Source: Flavobacterium notoginsengisoli (GTDB lineage: Bacteria; Bacteroidota; Bacteroidia; Flavobacteriales; Flavobacteriaceae). From it: 64,000 bases of DNA. The notes beneath the pieces were generated by a model. That model did not search any database. It worked only from the letters and a program-made list of their open reading frames with translations, and had not been told where the DNA came from. This document shows positions 1 through 9,722 of the stretch, piece after piece (positions within the stretch are counted from its first letter, which is position 1; each line of letters begins with the position of its first letter). The DNA lies in assembly GCF_014207905.1 (NCBI RefSeq), contig NZ_JACHLB010000004.1:460889-524888 (forward strand), given 5' to 3'. The position numbers were made by a program, and so were the translations under genes.

Positions 1-3000
1 TTGGATTAATTGTATTTCCAACTGTTACCGCAACTTGTAATCTTACACTACTTTCGCAACCAGTCGTTGGATCTTTTATAGCTCCATAGTAAGTTGCAGT
101 TGTTAAAGCTGTTGTAGAAGCCAAAGCAGTACCGCCAGTTTGAGTTGTAAACCAAATTACATTACTCTCATTTACTTGGATATTAGCAACTGTAGGGTTT
201 GTTCCTGAACAAAAAGTTTGTGCAGTTGCAGGTGTTGTAGGTGTTGTTGGATCTGTTACCAATACATCTACAGTCAATCTAGTACTACTCTCACATCCTG
301 TTGTTGGATCTGAAATTGCTGCAAAATATTGTCCTGTTGTTAAAGCTGTTGTTGATGGAATCATAGTTCCGCCTGTTGCAGCAGTATACCAAACAATATT
401 AGCCTGATTCGTCTGAATACTTGCAAATGTCGGCGCGTTCACCACACAGAAGTTTTGTGTTCCTGCTGTTACTAGAGTTGGCGTTCCTGGATCATTTACA
501 ATAACATCAACTGTTAATCTAGCAGCACTTTCACAACCTGTAGTTGGATCAGAAATTGCCGCAAAGTATTGTCCAGTAGTTAAAGCTGTTGTTGATGGAA
601 TTAGAGTTCCGCCTGTTAAAGCTGTATACCAAACAATATTAGTTTGAGTCGTTTGGATACTTGCAAATGTTGGTGCATTTTCCTTACAGAAATTTTGTGT
701 TCCAGCTGTTACCAATGTCGGCGTTCCCGGATCATTAACAATTACATCAACTGTTAGTCTAGTTGCGCTAGCACATCCAGTTGCAGGATCTAAAATTGCT
801 GCAAAATATTGTCCTGTTGTCAAGGCTGTTGTTGATGGAATTAAAGTTCCACCCGTTAAAGCTGTATACCAAACAATATTTGTTTCATTAGTCTGAATGC
901 TCGCAAATGTTGGTGCATCTTCTCTACAGAAGCTTTGTGTTCCTGCCGTTACCAATGTTGGCGTAGCTGGATTATTTACAATGACATCAACTGTTAATCT
1001 TGTAGCACTTTCACAGCCAGTTGTTGGATCTGAAATTGCTGCGAAGTATTGTCCAGTGGTTAAAGCTGTAGTAGATGGAATTAGAGTTCCACCTGTTGCA
1101 GCTGTATACCATACAATATTAGGCTGATTAGTCTGAATACTTGCAAATGTTGGTGCATTTTCAAGACAGAAATTTTGTGTTCCTGCTGTTACTAATGTTG
1201 GTGTTCCTGGATCAGTAACTGTTACGGTAACAGCTAATCTCACACTGCTTTCACATCCAAACACAATATCTGTCGCTCCAGCATAATAAATTCCATTTAC
1301 TAAAGGAGTTGTAGAAGCCAATTGCGCTCCACCTGTAGGCGTAGCATACCAAACAACATTTGTTTCATTTACTTGAATGTTCGCAATTGTTGGCATCGTA
1401 GACAAACAAAAATCTTGAGTCGCATCTGTAGTTGTTGGCGTATTTGGATCATTAATTAGTATTACGGCATCTTGTAATGTTCCTGCAAGATTTTCACAAG
1501 TATTAGTACTTGAAACTGCTACATAATAAGTTATAGGGCTCATTGACTCAGTCAATCCTGTTGCCGTTAATTGACCAGCAGCATTTATTGCATAAGTAAC
1601 ACCGTTGATAACCGCTCCATTAGTGATAGGCTGTGTTTTATTTGCATCTAAATACCACGTAAATACAGGGCTTGCTAATGTTGGTGCGGTTGGAGTTAAT
1701 GTTGCAGGTGAATCATGACAAACTGTAACATCATCAACTAAAATATCATTTGCTGTAGAAGGAGGTAAAATTGTAAATGTAATCTGTTTTCTATCTGCAG
1801 CTGCAGTTAAACAAAATTCATCTGAACTTACTCCAACATAATAAGTATAAGTTCCAGGTGCCAATCCGTTTACTACTAATTGTGATGTTGTTTCTCCTGC
1901 AATAAGCTGACTTGTAGTTCCATCAAAACTATACCAAGAATAAACTGGATTAGTTAATAATGGTGTTCCACTTAAACTTGTTGCTAAAGTTACTGATCCA
2001 GAAGCTGTACAAACAGATGTTGATGTTCCTCCATTTAAAGTAATATCTGTTAAAGCATTCACTGGAGCTGAAGCTTTTACTTCAACTGTAACTTCGCCTC
2101 TTGCAAAGGTTTCACAGCCATAACGTACTGGCTGTACGTAATATTTATAAATTCCTGCCGGCAAATTAGCTGGTAATGTATATGAAATACCTGTAGATAA
2201 TGAATTTCCACCAGTAATCGCATCATACCAAATATAGGTAGAACAAGCTTCTTCTGGTATTTGAAGTGTAATTGTACTTCCTGGGCAGACCGTTATTTTA
2301 TTTTGTGGATCTGCACCAATAACTGTTGTATTTGCTGTTCTTTCTACAGTATGAACTCTTAAGAAATCTAATACTCCTGCAACACCTCCTAAACGAATTC
2401 TAACTCTATCGTAGATTTCTGTTGGTGAAGAAACTAGTACCATAGCTAAAGAGTTTCCTGGTAATAATCTTATACTTAATAATGTACTTGTATTCTGAAT
2501 TGGAGCTCCAACAGCAACATTACCTAAGTAACGCTGAATTGTAAATCCAGTAAGTAAGTTAACATCTAAAAGTGCTCCTGGTTTAGAAATTACAATTCTT
2601 AAAGTATCACTTACTACAGAAGGAGTTTTAAATTGCACTGTTAAATCAGCTGCTGCTAAAGCCCCAACTCCACTATACATAGTCGCAAAAGTTGTTACAT
2701 CATTATCCGCAATATTCCATGCATCACTTACCCCAACGGCAGCTGTTACTGCTCCCACAGGAAGACCTAAATCTGTTGCTCCGTAGAAAATATCCTGAAT
2801 ATCTCCAGGAGTACATGCTACTGCAGTAACTTGTCTATTATAATGAGCATCAAATACTTTTGTATTTTGAGCAACACTTAATATTGACGCAGATTGAATT
2901 CTAATTCCATCATAATCTTGTGGTCCTGAAGCATCTGAAGGAACAAAAGTAAATTCATAAGTATTATCTCCTGAAATTAAATTTAATAATGAACCTGAAA

Positions 3001-6000
3001 CAGATTGCATTGCTCCAATATCAACTCCATTTTTAGTTCCAATAACTGATAAATTCTGACCAACAGCTAATAAACTGTATTCTGAACCTAATTTAATTGT
3101 TACTGGTGTACCTTTAGCGATGTTAGTTGGCCAAGTTAAATTTTGCCAAGTTGTACCAACACCTAAAAGTCCTACTCCTGTAGTAATTGTTGAGAATGTT
3201 TGTGGATTTCCATCTACGGCATTTGCTCCGTTAGTAACAGTTCCCGTGATTATTTGCCCAGATGTTTGCCCTGTTGCATAAACTCTTTCTGCCAAAGATT
3301 GACAATTACTTAAGTCAATAACATTGATTACTTTTGTTGCAGTTCTACTGCAAATTCCGTCACTAGCAACAGCAGTATAAGTATAAACACCAGGTGTATT
3401 TAATATTCCTGTTGAAAAAGGTGGTCCTGTCAAAGCATTCCCTTGTGGGTCAAACCAAGTTACAGTACCAGTCGAAGTTGCTGTTAAGGTTACATTTGTT
3501 CCGACATTTACAGATTCTTGAGGATTTGTTACTACTAAACTTGGTAAAGCATTAATAACAACTGTTACAGATTGTCTAGCAGCTGGACAAGTATCACCTG
3601 TACGTTGAGCTTCTATTGAATAAATACCTCCTGTTGTAATATTAGCTGCCGCATCAGCAGTAATTACATTATTTGAAGGATCATAAAATGTGTAAGTCGT
3701 ATTTCCTGAATTATCAAAATTCGTAATTGCATTTCCTAAATTAAAACTACCACAGCCAGGTGCTGGATTAGCATTGACAGTTAAAACGGTAGTTGAAGGA
3801 AAATTAACTGTAACTTGTTTTAAATCACCAATTACATTTTCACAAGTTCCTCCATTTGAAGCCGCAATAAAATAACTATAAGGAGTACCTGCTGCACTTA
3901 ATCCTGAGATTGTCAACGCGCCAGTTGTAGCATCTTTACTAAAAGTAACTCCAGGTTGTGTTGCAACAGTAATTCCAGTTATAATTTCCTGAGTTTTATT
4001 TTGATCCGTGTAATATTTAAATTGTGCTCCAGCAATAGCTGTTGATGGATTTAAAACCACTCCACCTGCACAAGTAGCTTCAGCTGGACTTGGAATTACA
4101 ATATCAGCCGCAGTTGGAATTGGCAATACATTAACTGTTACCGCCTGACGAATACTGTTTTCACAAGTTCCTCCTCTTGTTCCTTGTAAATAATAAGTTG
4201 TTGAAGCTGTTAAAGGAGCAGTTGGATTTACAGCTACTATGTTTCCTCCTACAGCAGCATCATACCAAGTGTAAGTTTCTGTTCCCGTAGTTGTTGCTGT
4301 CAATGAAGCAGTTCCGCCAACACAAATTGGTGCTGTAGCTCCTGTTATTGTTGCATCTGGATATCTATAAGCTGCTTGGTAGATATATAAATTAGTTAAT
4401 AGAGAAGCAAGTGCTCCAAATCTAACTTCAACGCGATCAAATGGTGCAGTAGCTTTAAAGCTAGCTTTAAACTTATTTCCAGATAATAACTGAATTCCAA
4501 CTAAACTATTATTGCTAATAGAAGTTCTATCATTATTATAAGTTGCTCCATTATAAGTTGCAAGACTTACCGAACCTAGCAATGTTACATCTGCTAAACC
4601 ACCTGGCAATTCTAAATCAACATCTATAATATCTCCAGTTTGTCCAGGATTTGAAAAAATAAGCGTTTGTTGAATATAACTTCCTAAAACTCCAGCTGTT
4701 ATATTTAAATGTGAATATGTATTGATATCTCCATCAACTGAAGCATTATCATTTGTTACACTACACAATACACAGGCAACACCTGAACTAAGTACAGTTG
4801 CCTGAGTTCCTGCCTGTAAACAAGTACTTGCATTTGCTATTACTGTTACTGTAATTGCACCTCTTGCTGAATTAGCACAACCAGTAGCTACATTAACTGC
4901 TTCAACATAATATGTTTTATTTGCCGTTAAAGCTGGACTAGGTGTATATGATGTTGCGTTAGTAGCAATTGCAGTTCCTCCTGTTGCTACATCGAACCAA
5001 TCGTATCTAACTCCTCCAACTGGATTCTGAACAGATAATGTAACTGTTTGTCCAGATTGAATAATAACATTTGATGATGCAAAAGTTGGTGTAGCTGGTA
5101 TCGGACTAACTGTTAAATTTACCGCAGTACGTGTTGCTGAAGTACAATCGCCAATAGCTGCCTCTACATAGTAATTTGTGTTAACTGTTAATGCAGGAGT
5201 AGTAAATGAAGTACCTGTAAATACAAGATTCCCGCCTGTCGCAGCATCATACCAATTATAAACAGTTCCCGCAACTGGCGCTTGAACAGTTATTGTTGTT
5301 GATTGTCCGCTACAAATTATTGCAGGTGGTGCAGAAACTACAGGCTGTATTGGATTAGTAATTAATATTTGAACTGGATTTCTTTCACTATTTACACAAC
5401 CATTTCTCGTAACTTGCACATAGTAAGTTGTTGGTGCAGTTAAAGCTGGAGTTGTAAATGCTGCTGTAGAAGCCAACGATGTTCCACCCGTCGCAGCGCT
5501 ATACCAATTTATCGTCTCGCCCACAGCAAGCGCCGCAGTTAAAGTGGTAGTTTGTCCACTACAAATTGTGGTGTTGCCAGTAATAGTTGGCGCTTTAAAT
5601 CTATAAGTCGCTTGATAAATATCTAAGTTGGTTAATACTGTTGCTAAACCTCCCAATCGAATTTCAACACGATCAAAATTAGCACCAGCAGTAACACTTG
5701 CTCTAAAACGATTACCGCTTAATAAGTTTAAGGTAACTAACGAATTATTTATCGAAACTCTATCATTATTGTAAGTTGCTCCATTATAAGTCGCTAAACT
5801 AACAACTCCTAATAAAGAGACATCCGCAATACCTCCAGGTAATTCCATTTCAACATCAACAATATCTCCCGCTTTACCCGGATTATTAAATTGTAACGTC
5901 TGTTGAACATATCCGTTTATTAAACCAACTGGAACAGTAAGTCTTGTAGCCGTTGCTGCGTTTCCGTCAACAGCATTATTTGGGTTAGTCGAACTACATA

Positions 6001-7399
6001 ACAGACATAAACCATTTTGTACAATCTGCTGACTTCCTGCCTCAAGACAGCCAACCAAAGACGCTGGCTGAACTGTAACCAAAACGGGAACTCTTGCAGC
6101 ACTAACACAACTTCCGTTTGGACTTTGCGCCTCTACATAATAAGTTTTTGTTGCCGTTAAAATCGGAGTTGTAAAAGTCGTCGTATTTGTTGCAACTGCT
6201 GTTCCTCCTGTAGGTACATCATACCAATTTAATTGCGCTCCAACTTCTGGAGTTGTTGCACTTAATGTAGCATTTTGTCCAGATTGAATTGTAACACTCT
6301 GGGTCAATACAGTTGGTGTAGCCGGTACAGCTGTCGAAACAACATTAACTTGCGCACGTGTTGGACTAATACAGCTTCCTATAGAAGCTTCTACATAAAA
6401 TGGAGTAGTTCCTAAAGGTACTGTTGGAGAATAAGTTGTTCCCGTTGCTAATGCAGTTCCGCCACTTGCAACCGAATACCAAGAATAAGTAGTTCCTGGT
6501 ATAGCATTTAAAACAGATAAAGTAGTTTGCTGAGTTGGTCCAGTAGAACAAACCGTAGTTCCTGAATTATTAATTGCTGGAGCAACCGGATTAGAAACAT
6601 TTAAAACAACAGGCATACGAACATTTCCTTCACAGCCTGTTATTCTTGAAATTCCTATATAATATGTCGTATTATTAGTCAAAACTGGAGTTGTTAAAGT
6701 ATTTCCAGTTGCTAATGGAGTTGTAGAAGAAGCCGAACTATACCATGCTAAAGTAGTTCCTGCAGCAGGTGTCGCAGTCAATGTGGCCGTAGATCCAGCA
6801 CAAATAGTTTGTGTTAAACCTCCCGTTACAGTTGGTTGAGCATATTCTAAGCGAACATCATAAACTCGAAGGACTGTTAATAAATTTACAAGTCCACCAA
6901 CTTGAATTTGAATATGATTGGCATCACCCGTTAAGGTATATTTTGCCACTGCAACTGTGTTTCCAGTTAGCAAATTTAGATTTAAAAGCGGACTATTTAA
7001 AGCCACGCTTGAACCTACATTAGTTCCATTAAGTTTAGTTTGAATTGAAGCACTTGACAATAAACTTACGTCAAGAAGACCATTGCCGGTACCAAAGTAA
7101 ATAGCAATTTGATCTCCAGCTCTCGCTGTTTGACCTAAATTTAATGTTTCCTCAACAAAACAACCAACTCCAACAGCGCTAGTTAGAGTAGCATAAGTGC
7201 TTAAGCCCGCGCTATCAAAAGCGTTGGCAGGACTATCTACATTTAATCCAACACACAATAATCCACCTTGACTATTTGTTTCAGACGTAGGTCTACAAAT
7301 AGTTTGTGAAAATGCATTACCGCATATTAGAAATAACGTTAAAAGCCCTAATAATCTCTTGTGAAGTTTGAGATTACAAAAAGTAAATTTTTTTTTCAT
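1..7399 (-). CDS. Giant secreted Ig_7-repeat surface adhesin, N-terminal 2466 residues (C-terminus outside window)
   Basis: The frame from the ATG at 7397-7399 stays open to base 1, so the protein has at least 2466 residues and continues past the window. Residues 1 to about 31 are a signal peptide (MKKKF..., hydrophobic core, ending NAFSQ). The rest alternates two module types. The first is an 80-90 residue Ig-like module (C.G....L.A...WY....GG..L......TP.L...TYYV....C.S.R..V.V), matching what I know as Ig_7, the CHU_C-associated Ig-like domain. The second is a roughly 150-residue module seen five times, near residues 34-184, 442-600, 857-1014, 1360-1517 and 1524-1690. Its marks are (A/V)(V)DG-N..T, GD.I.V.L..PG.L.DV.LL and (V/I)..RLGGL...L. 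The last third is near-identical 80-residue Ig units. Such proteins are usually exported by the type IX secretion system and end in a gliding-associated C-terminal domain; that end is not visible here. Likely role: adhesion or gliding motility. Confidence 0.85.
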   Translation of the reverse strand, partial: MKKKFTFCNLKLHKRLLGLLTLFLICGNAFSQTICRPTSETNSQGGLLCVGLNVDSPANAFDSAGLSTYATLTSAVGVGCFVEETLNLGQTARAGDQIAIYFGTGNGLLDVSLLSSASIQTKLNGTNVGSSVALNSPLLNLNLLTGNTVAVAKYTLTGDANHIQIQVGGLVNLLTVLRVYDVRLEYAQPTVTGGLTQTICAGSTATLTATPAAGTTLAWYSSASSTTPLATGNTLTTPVLTNNTTYYIGISRITGCEGNVRMPVVLNVSNPVAPAINNSGTTVCSTGPTQQTTLSVLNAIPGTTYSWYSVASGGTALATGTTYSPTVPLGTTPFYVEASIGSCISPTRAQVNVVSTAVPATPTVLTQSVTIQSGQNATLSATTPEVGAQLNWYDVPTGGTAVATNTTTFTTPILTATKTYYVEAQSPNGSCVSAARVPVLVTVQPASLVGCLEAGSQQIVQNGLCLLCSSTNPNNAVDGNAATATRLTVPVGLINGYVQQTLQFNNPGKAGDIVDVEMELPGGIADVSLLGVVSLATYNGATYNNDRVSINNSLVTLNLLSGNRFRASVTAGANFDRVEIRLGGLATVLTNLDIYQATYRFKAPTITGNTTICSGQTTTLTAALAVGETINWYSAATGGTSLASTAAFTTPALTAPTTYYVQVTRNGCVNSERNPVQILITNPIQPVVSAPPAIICSGQSTTITVQAPVAGTVYNWYDAATGGNLVFTGTSFTTPALTVNTNYYVEAAIGDCTSATRTAVNLTVSPIPATPTFASSNVIIQSGQTVTLSVQNPVGGVRYDWFDVATGGTAIATNATSYTPSPALTANKTYYVEAVNVATGCANSARGAITVTVIANASTCLQAGTQATVLSSGVACVLCSVTNDNASVDGDINTYSHLNITAGVLGSYIQQTLIFSNPGQTGDIIDVDLELPGGLADVTLLGSVSLATYNGATYNNDRTSISNNSLVGIQLLSGNKFKASFKATAPFDRVEVRFGALASLLTNLYIYQAAYRYPDATITGATAPICVGGTASLTATTTGTETYTWYDAAVGGNIVAVNPTAPLTASTTYYLQGTRGGTCENSIRQAVTVNVLPIPTAADIVIPSPAEATCAGGVVLNPSTAIAGAQFKYYTDQNKTQEIITGITVATQPGVTFSKDATTGALTISGLSAAGTPYSYFIAASNGGTCENVIGDLKQVTVNFPSTTVLTVNANPAPGCGSFNLGNAITNFDNSGNTTYTFYDPSNNVITADAAANITTGGIYSIEAQRTGDTCPAARQSVTVVINALPSLVVTNPQESVNVGTNVTLTATSTGTVTWFDPQGNALTGPPFSTGILNTPGVYTYTAVASDGICSRTATKVINVIDLSNCQSLAERVYATGQTSGQIITGTVTNGANAVDGNPQTFSTITTGVGLLGVGTTWQNLTWPTNIAKGTPVTIKLGSEYSLLAVGQNLSVIGTKNGVDIGAMQSVSGSLLNLISGDNTYEFTFVPSDASGPQDYDGIRIQSASILSVAQNTKVFDAHYNRQVTAVACTPGDIQDIFYGATDLGLPVGAVTAAVGVSDAWNIADNDVTTFATMYSGVGALAAADLTVQFKTPSVVSDTLRIVISKPGALLDVNLLTGFTIQRYLGNVAVGAPIQNTSTLLSIRLLPGNSLAMVLVSSPTEIYDRVRIRLGGVAGVLDFLRVHTVERTANTTVIGADPQNKITVCPGSTITLQIPEEACSTYIWYDAITGGNSLSTGISYTLPANLPAGIYKYYVQPVRYGCETFARGEVTVEVKASAPVNALTDITLNGGTSTSVCTASGSVTLATSLSGTPLLTNPVYSWYSFDGTTSQLIAGETTSQLVVNGLAPGTYTYYVGVSSDEFCLTAAADRKQITFTILPPSTANDILVDDVTVCHDSPATLTPTAPTLASPVFTWYLDANKTQPITNGAVINGVTYAINAAGQLTATGLTESMSPITYYVAVSSTNTCENLAGTLQDAVILINDPNTPTTTDATQDFCLSTMPTIANIQVNETNVVWYATPTGGAQLASTTPLVNGIYYAGATDIVFGCESSVRLAVTVTVTDPGTPTLVTAGTQNFCLENAPTFASIQTNQPNIVWYTAATGGTLIPSTTALTTGQYFAAISDPTTGCESATRLTVDVIVNNPATPTLVTAGTQSFCREDAPTFASIQTNETNIVWYTALTGGTLIPSTTALTTGQYFAAILDPATGCASATRLTVDVIVNDPGTPTLVTAGTQNFCKENAPTFASIQTTQTNIVWYTALTGGTLIPSTTALTTGQYFAAISDPTTGCESAARLTVDVIVNDPGTPTLVTAGTQNFCVVNAPTFASIQTNQANIVWYTAATGGTMIPSTTALTTGQYFAAISDPTTGCESSTRLTVDVLVTDPTTPTTPATAQTFCSGTNPTVANIQVNESNVIWFTTQTGGTALASTTALTTATYYGAIKDPTTGCESSVRLQVAVTVGNTINP
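250..1209 (-). repeat. Four tandem 240-bp in-frame repeats inside the adhesin gene
   Basis: The same 240-bp block recurs with exact period: the motif GTTGATGGAA (GTAGATGGAA in the last copy) ends at 360, 600, 840 and 1080, and the GGATC...ACATC segment recurs near 250, 490, 730, 970 and 1210. Each block encodes 80 residues (core WYTA.TGGT, PSTTALTTGQYFAAI, GCESATRLTVDV). They cover about residues 2064-2384. More diverged copies flank the block on both sides. The copies are much closer to each other than to the other Ig modules, which points to recent duplication or gene conversion. Confidence 0.9.
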
Positions 7400-7442
7400 A
7401 ATTTGGAAGATTAGAAAATGGACAATAAAACACCTCTCGCAA

Positions 7443-7458
7443 TAGGCATAAATGCCTA
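7443..7458. promoter_or_regulatory. Inverted repeat in the adhesin leader
   Basis: TAGGCAT-AA-ATGCCTA, a perfect 7-bp dyad 44 bases upstream of the adhesin start codon. It could be a protein-binding dyad or an mRNA hairpin. The function is inference. Confidence 0.4.
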
Positions 7459-7560
7459 CGCAATTAACAATCAATTATAAATCAAACAGTTAAAACAAAA
7501 TCTAAAAACTCAAAACCAAGTTTTTAAAAATCCGTTTCGAAAAAAAATTATGTTGAATTC

Positions 7561-7578
7561 GGCATATCAAAATATGCC
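7561..7578. promoter_or_regulatory. Second inverted repeat upstream of the adhesin
   Basis: GGCATAT-CAAA-ATATGCC, a perfect 7-bp dyad with a 4-base spacer. It shares the GGCAT/ATGCC half-site with the dyad at 7443-7458, so both may be sites for the same regulator. It also lies just upstream of the small plus-strand frame at 7635. Confidence 0.4.
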
Positions 7579-7634
7579 ATAGAACAAGTTTCATCTCGTG
7601 GAGACAAAAAATCTTCTATTTTTTTGGAGGAAAA

Positions 7635-7703
7635 ATGATTGTAGTCAATTTTCCAAGAGGAGTGATTTGTTGTAGGTCTAATTTTCATAATGAAAATTTT
7701 TAG
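7635..7703 (+). CDS. Candidate 22-residue leader-type peptide
   Basis: A short frame starts with ATG at 7635 behind a GGAGG run (7626-7630) and stops with TAG at 7701-7703. The peptide begins MIVVNFPRG and contains tandem cysteines in the run VICCRS. It is followed by a dyad over the stop region (ATTTTCAT/ATGAAAAT) and a hairpin at 7711-7726 before a T-rich stretch. This resembles an attenuator leader. However, no plus-strand gene follows for more than 2.5 kb, so it would be an orphan. A GGAGG motif is unusual in this phylum, which rarely uses Shine-Dalgarno sequences. It may equally be chance. Confidence 0.25.
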   Translation: MIVVNFPRGVICCRSNFHNENF

Positions 7704-8542
7704 TTTAAGCAGAATTGGGGAATTCTCTTTATAATATTTTAGACGAACATTTTTTTAAAGAAATTAACTCTTTACTTTTTAAGTTGATTAGTCTTAAAAA
7801 TAAAACATTCGCTAATTCTATATATAGCCAATTTGGCCGCATTTAACAGACCCGTCGAAGCGGAAATGAAAAAAACAGCAAAATATTAGCAAATGAAAAT
7901 TGCGATAAAAATTCTTGACATGAAGTGTTGTTAAATTTATTCTTATAATAAATTAAGTCAAGAATATAATTTAAAACGAAAGCAAAACAAACAACTAAAG
8001 TAAATTTGATAAGGAAAGTAATTGTCAACTCCATAGACAGACTTATTAAGTTATTAATGATTTTCTTGAATCTTTGAAATATAAAATGAAACGGTATATT
8101 TCTTCTAAAAAGAAATTTTCTAAATCATCCAATTTTTCTCAGAACAGTAAAGCCAAAACTTTGTTTAACTTTTGTATTCTAAAATTAAAAAAAACAAAAA
8201 CACAAAACAAGGATAAAATTCTTATAATTTACCTCAAAACACTTACTTCTGGATTTACCAGCATTCAAAAACATCAGAAAAATCAACCACTTTAACAAAA
8301 TTAAGTCGTCATCAATTTCTTAAACAAAAAATCGACGAAAATATGTTAAAAAACAAAAAAGAAAATAAATTCTTACAATTAAGAATAAAACAACCTGAAT
8401 TTTATCCGTAATATATACCTAACAGTCGACGAAATGTTCAAAAGAATCGGCTTAAACAAAAGATTGAAAGATTAAAAATAAATACGTAGAAATACCTGCT
8501 CTAGAAATAAAAAAAGTTTAAACAAAAGTTAAAAAAATAAAA

Positions 8543-8579
8543 AAAAGGCAAACAATTGCGATTCAATTGTTTGCCTTTT
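8543..8579. terminator. Bidirectional intrinsic terminator
   Basis: GGCAAACAATTG / CAATTGTTTGCC is a perfect 12-bp stem with a 5-base loop (CGATT), extended by A and T runs on the two sides to about 16 bp. It lies just past the stop of the minus-strand gene at 8600. Confidence 0.85.
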
Positions 8580-8599
8580 CAAAAATAGAATTTTATGAT

Positions 8600-9073
8600 T
8601 TAAGACTCCAAAATGGTGTTAATTTGATTAAAAAGCTGACCATCACTTAAAAAAGCTCCTTGTTTAATCAATTCAAAGATGGAAATATTTCTTTCGTCAG
8701 TAAATACTTTTTTTCCAACTTTCATCTCTATATTATCCGTAAACATATTATCGCTTAACCATTGCAAGCCTTCTTTAGTTAAAAAATCAGTTTCTGGAGA
8801 AAGCGATTTCAAAACTATAGATTGAATATAAGTATCAAAACAATGAAACAAAAAAATATGATTTTTAGAAAAATGCTCTAAATATTCTGCTCTAGATAAA
8901 ACCCCTTCCCAAATCAAATCCGAAAAAACATCTAGTTCTTGTTCCGCTACTTCTGGTTTATTGATCTTAAGTTCGTCCCATTCTTTCTTGTCGATTGTCT
9001 GAGTTGCCAGAAAACTAGCAAACTCTGCATGCAATTCGTCAAATTGTTCTTTTGTTAATCTTGCGTATTTCAT
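8600..9073 (-). CDS. Conserved flavobacterial hypothetical protein (possibly DUF6495)
   Basis: A 157-residue soluble protein starting MKYARLTKEQFDELH. It is acidic and helix-rich, with no signal peptide, no membrane segment and no catalytic motif that I recognise. From memory it resembles the family called DUF6495, which sits beside the L9 gene in flavobacteria; I am not certain of the number. It lies downstream of rplI on the same strand, separated by 140 bases and a terminator, so it probably has its own promoter. A strong terminator follows at 8543-8579. Function unknown. Confidence 0.65.
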   Translation of the reverse strand: MKYARLTKEQFDELHAEFASFLATQTIDKKEWDELKINKPEVAEQELDVFSDLIWEGVLSRAEYLEHFSKNHIFLFHCFDTYIQSIVLKSLSPETDFLTKEGLQWLSDNMFTDNIEMKVGKKVFTDERNISIFELIKQGAFLSDGQLFNQINTILES

Positions 9074-9164
9074 TTCATTTTGGCTTTATGCTTTAAGCCG
9101 TAAGCTTTAAGCAAAATGCTTAAAACCATCAACCATAAGTCTAAATTATTATTAACTAAATACT

Positions 9165-9193
9165 AAAAAAAAATCCCGATTTTCATCGGGATT
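9165..9193 (-). terminator. Terminator of the rpsF-rpsR-rplI operon
   Basis: AATCCCGAT-TTTC-ATCGGGATT is a 9-bp stem. On the minus strand it is followed by a run of nine T, 20 bases past the rplI stop. Confidence 0.85.
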
Positions 9194-9213
9194 CTTAAAT
9201 AGTTCCAAAACTA

Positions 9214-9654
9214 TTACTTTTCAGCAACAATTTCGTATGGTAATTCAACGATTACATCTCTGTGTAAACGGATGCTTGCGTTGTATTTTCCTGTACGTTT
9301 AACGATTCCGCTTGTGATGAATTTTCTATCGATAGCGTTACCTGATTTCTCTAATGCTTCAGCAATATCGATATTAGTAACAGAACCAAAAAGTTTTTCT
9401 CCACCAGCTTTAGCAGAAATTTTAATTTCAAGAGCTTTTAAAACCTCAGCAGTTGCTTTTGCATCTGCAACGATTTTAGCTTCTTTGTGAGCTCTTTGTT
9501 TTAAGTTTTCAGCTAAAACTTTTTTAGCAGAAGGAGTAGCTAAAGTAGCAAATCCTTGAGGAATCAAAAAGTTACGACCGTAACCTGGTTTTACAGATAC
9601 TACATCATCTTTAAAACCTAAGTTTTGTACGTCTTGTTTTAAAATAATTTCCAT
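9214..9654 (-). CDS. rplI: 50S ribosomal protein L9
   Basis: 146 residues, close to the usual 147-150. The N-terminal signature is clear: MEIILKQDVQNLGFKDD, then VKPGYGRNFLIPQGFA, which forms the first rRNA-binding domain. A long central helix rich in Ala, Lys and Glu (about residues 45-75) leads to the C-terminal domain (KLFGSVTNIDIAEAL, then IRLHRDVIVELPYEIV). L9 binds 23S rRNA near the L1 stalk base. It is the last gene of the operon after rpsF and rpsR, 68 bases past rpsR, and is followed by a terminator at 9165-9193. Confidence 0.97.
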   Translation of the reverse strand: MEIILKQDVQNLGFKDDVVSVKPGYGRNFLIPQGFATLATPSAKKVLAENLKQRAHKEAKIVADAKATAEVLKALEIKISAKAGGEKLFGSVTNIDIAEALEKSGNAIDRKFITSGIVKRTGKYNASIRLHRDVIVELPYEIVAEK

Positions 9655-9722
9655 GTTGTTGTCCTTATATTTTAGAAGTTAGGTTCTGCTTAAACAGAAA
9701 CCAGCGACTAGATTTTTATATA

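Larger units (their letters stand above)
7400..8599. other. 1.2-kb AT-rich intergenic region with hairpins, no convincing large gene
   Basis: This stretch separates the adhesin from the 8600-9073 gene. I find no large open frame with protein-like composition. It holds two inverted repeats (7443-7458, 7561-7578), a candidate 22-codon peptide (7635-7703), a small hairpin AGAATT-GGGG-AATTCT at 7711-7726 and a strong terminator at 8543-8579. From about 7730 to 8540 it is lysine/asparagine-codon-like AT-rich sequence in which I see nothing specific. I found no TAnnTTTG box facing the adhesin. Confidence 0.6.

Noticed and set aside
897..1127. 76-residue plus-strand frame (MLANVGASS...)
   Set aside because: It is a shadow of the minus-strand Ig repeats: it recurs with the 240-bp period and has no gene-like composition.
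250..1209. CRISPR array
   Set aside because: The repeats are 240 bp, in frame and protein-coding, without spacers.
7843..8034. 63-residue minus-strand frame
   Set aside because: Hydrophobic only because of T-rich codons; no support from context.
8074..8295. 73-residue Lys/Asn-rich frame
   Set aside because: Low complexity, AT-driven, no promoter and no recognised motif; probably chance.
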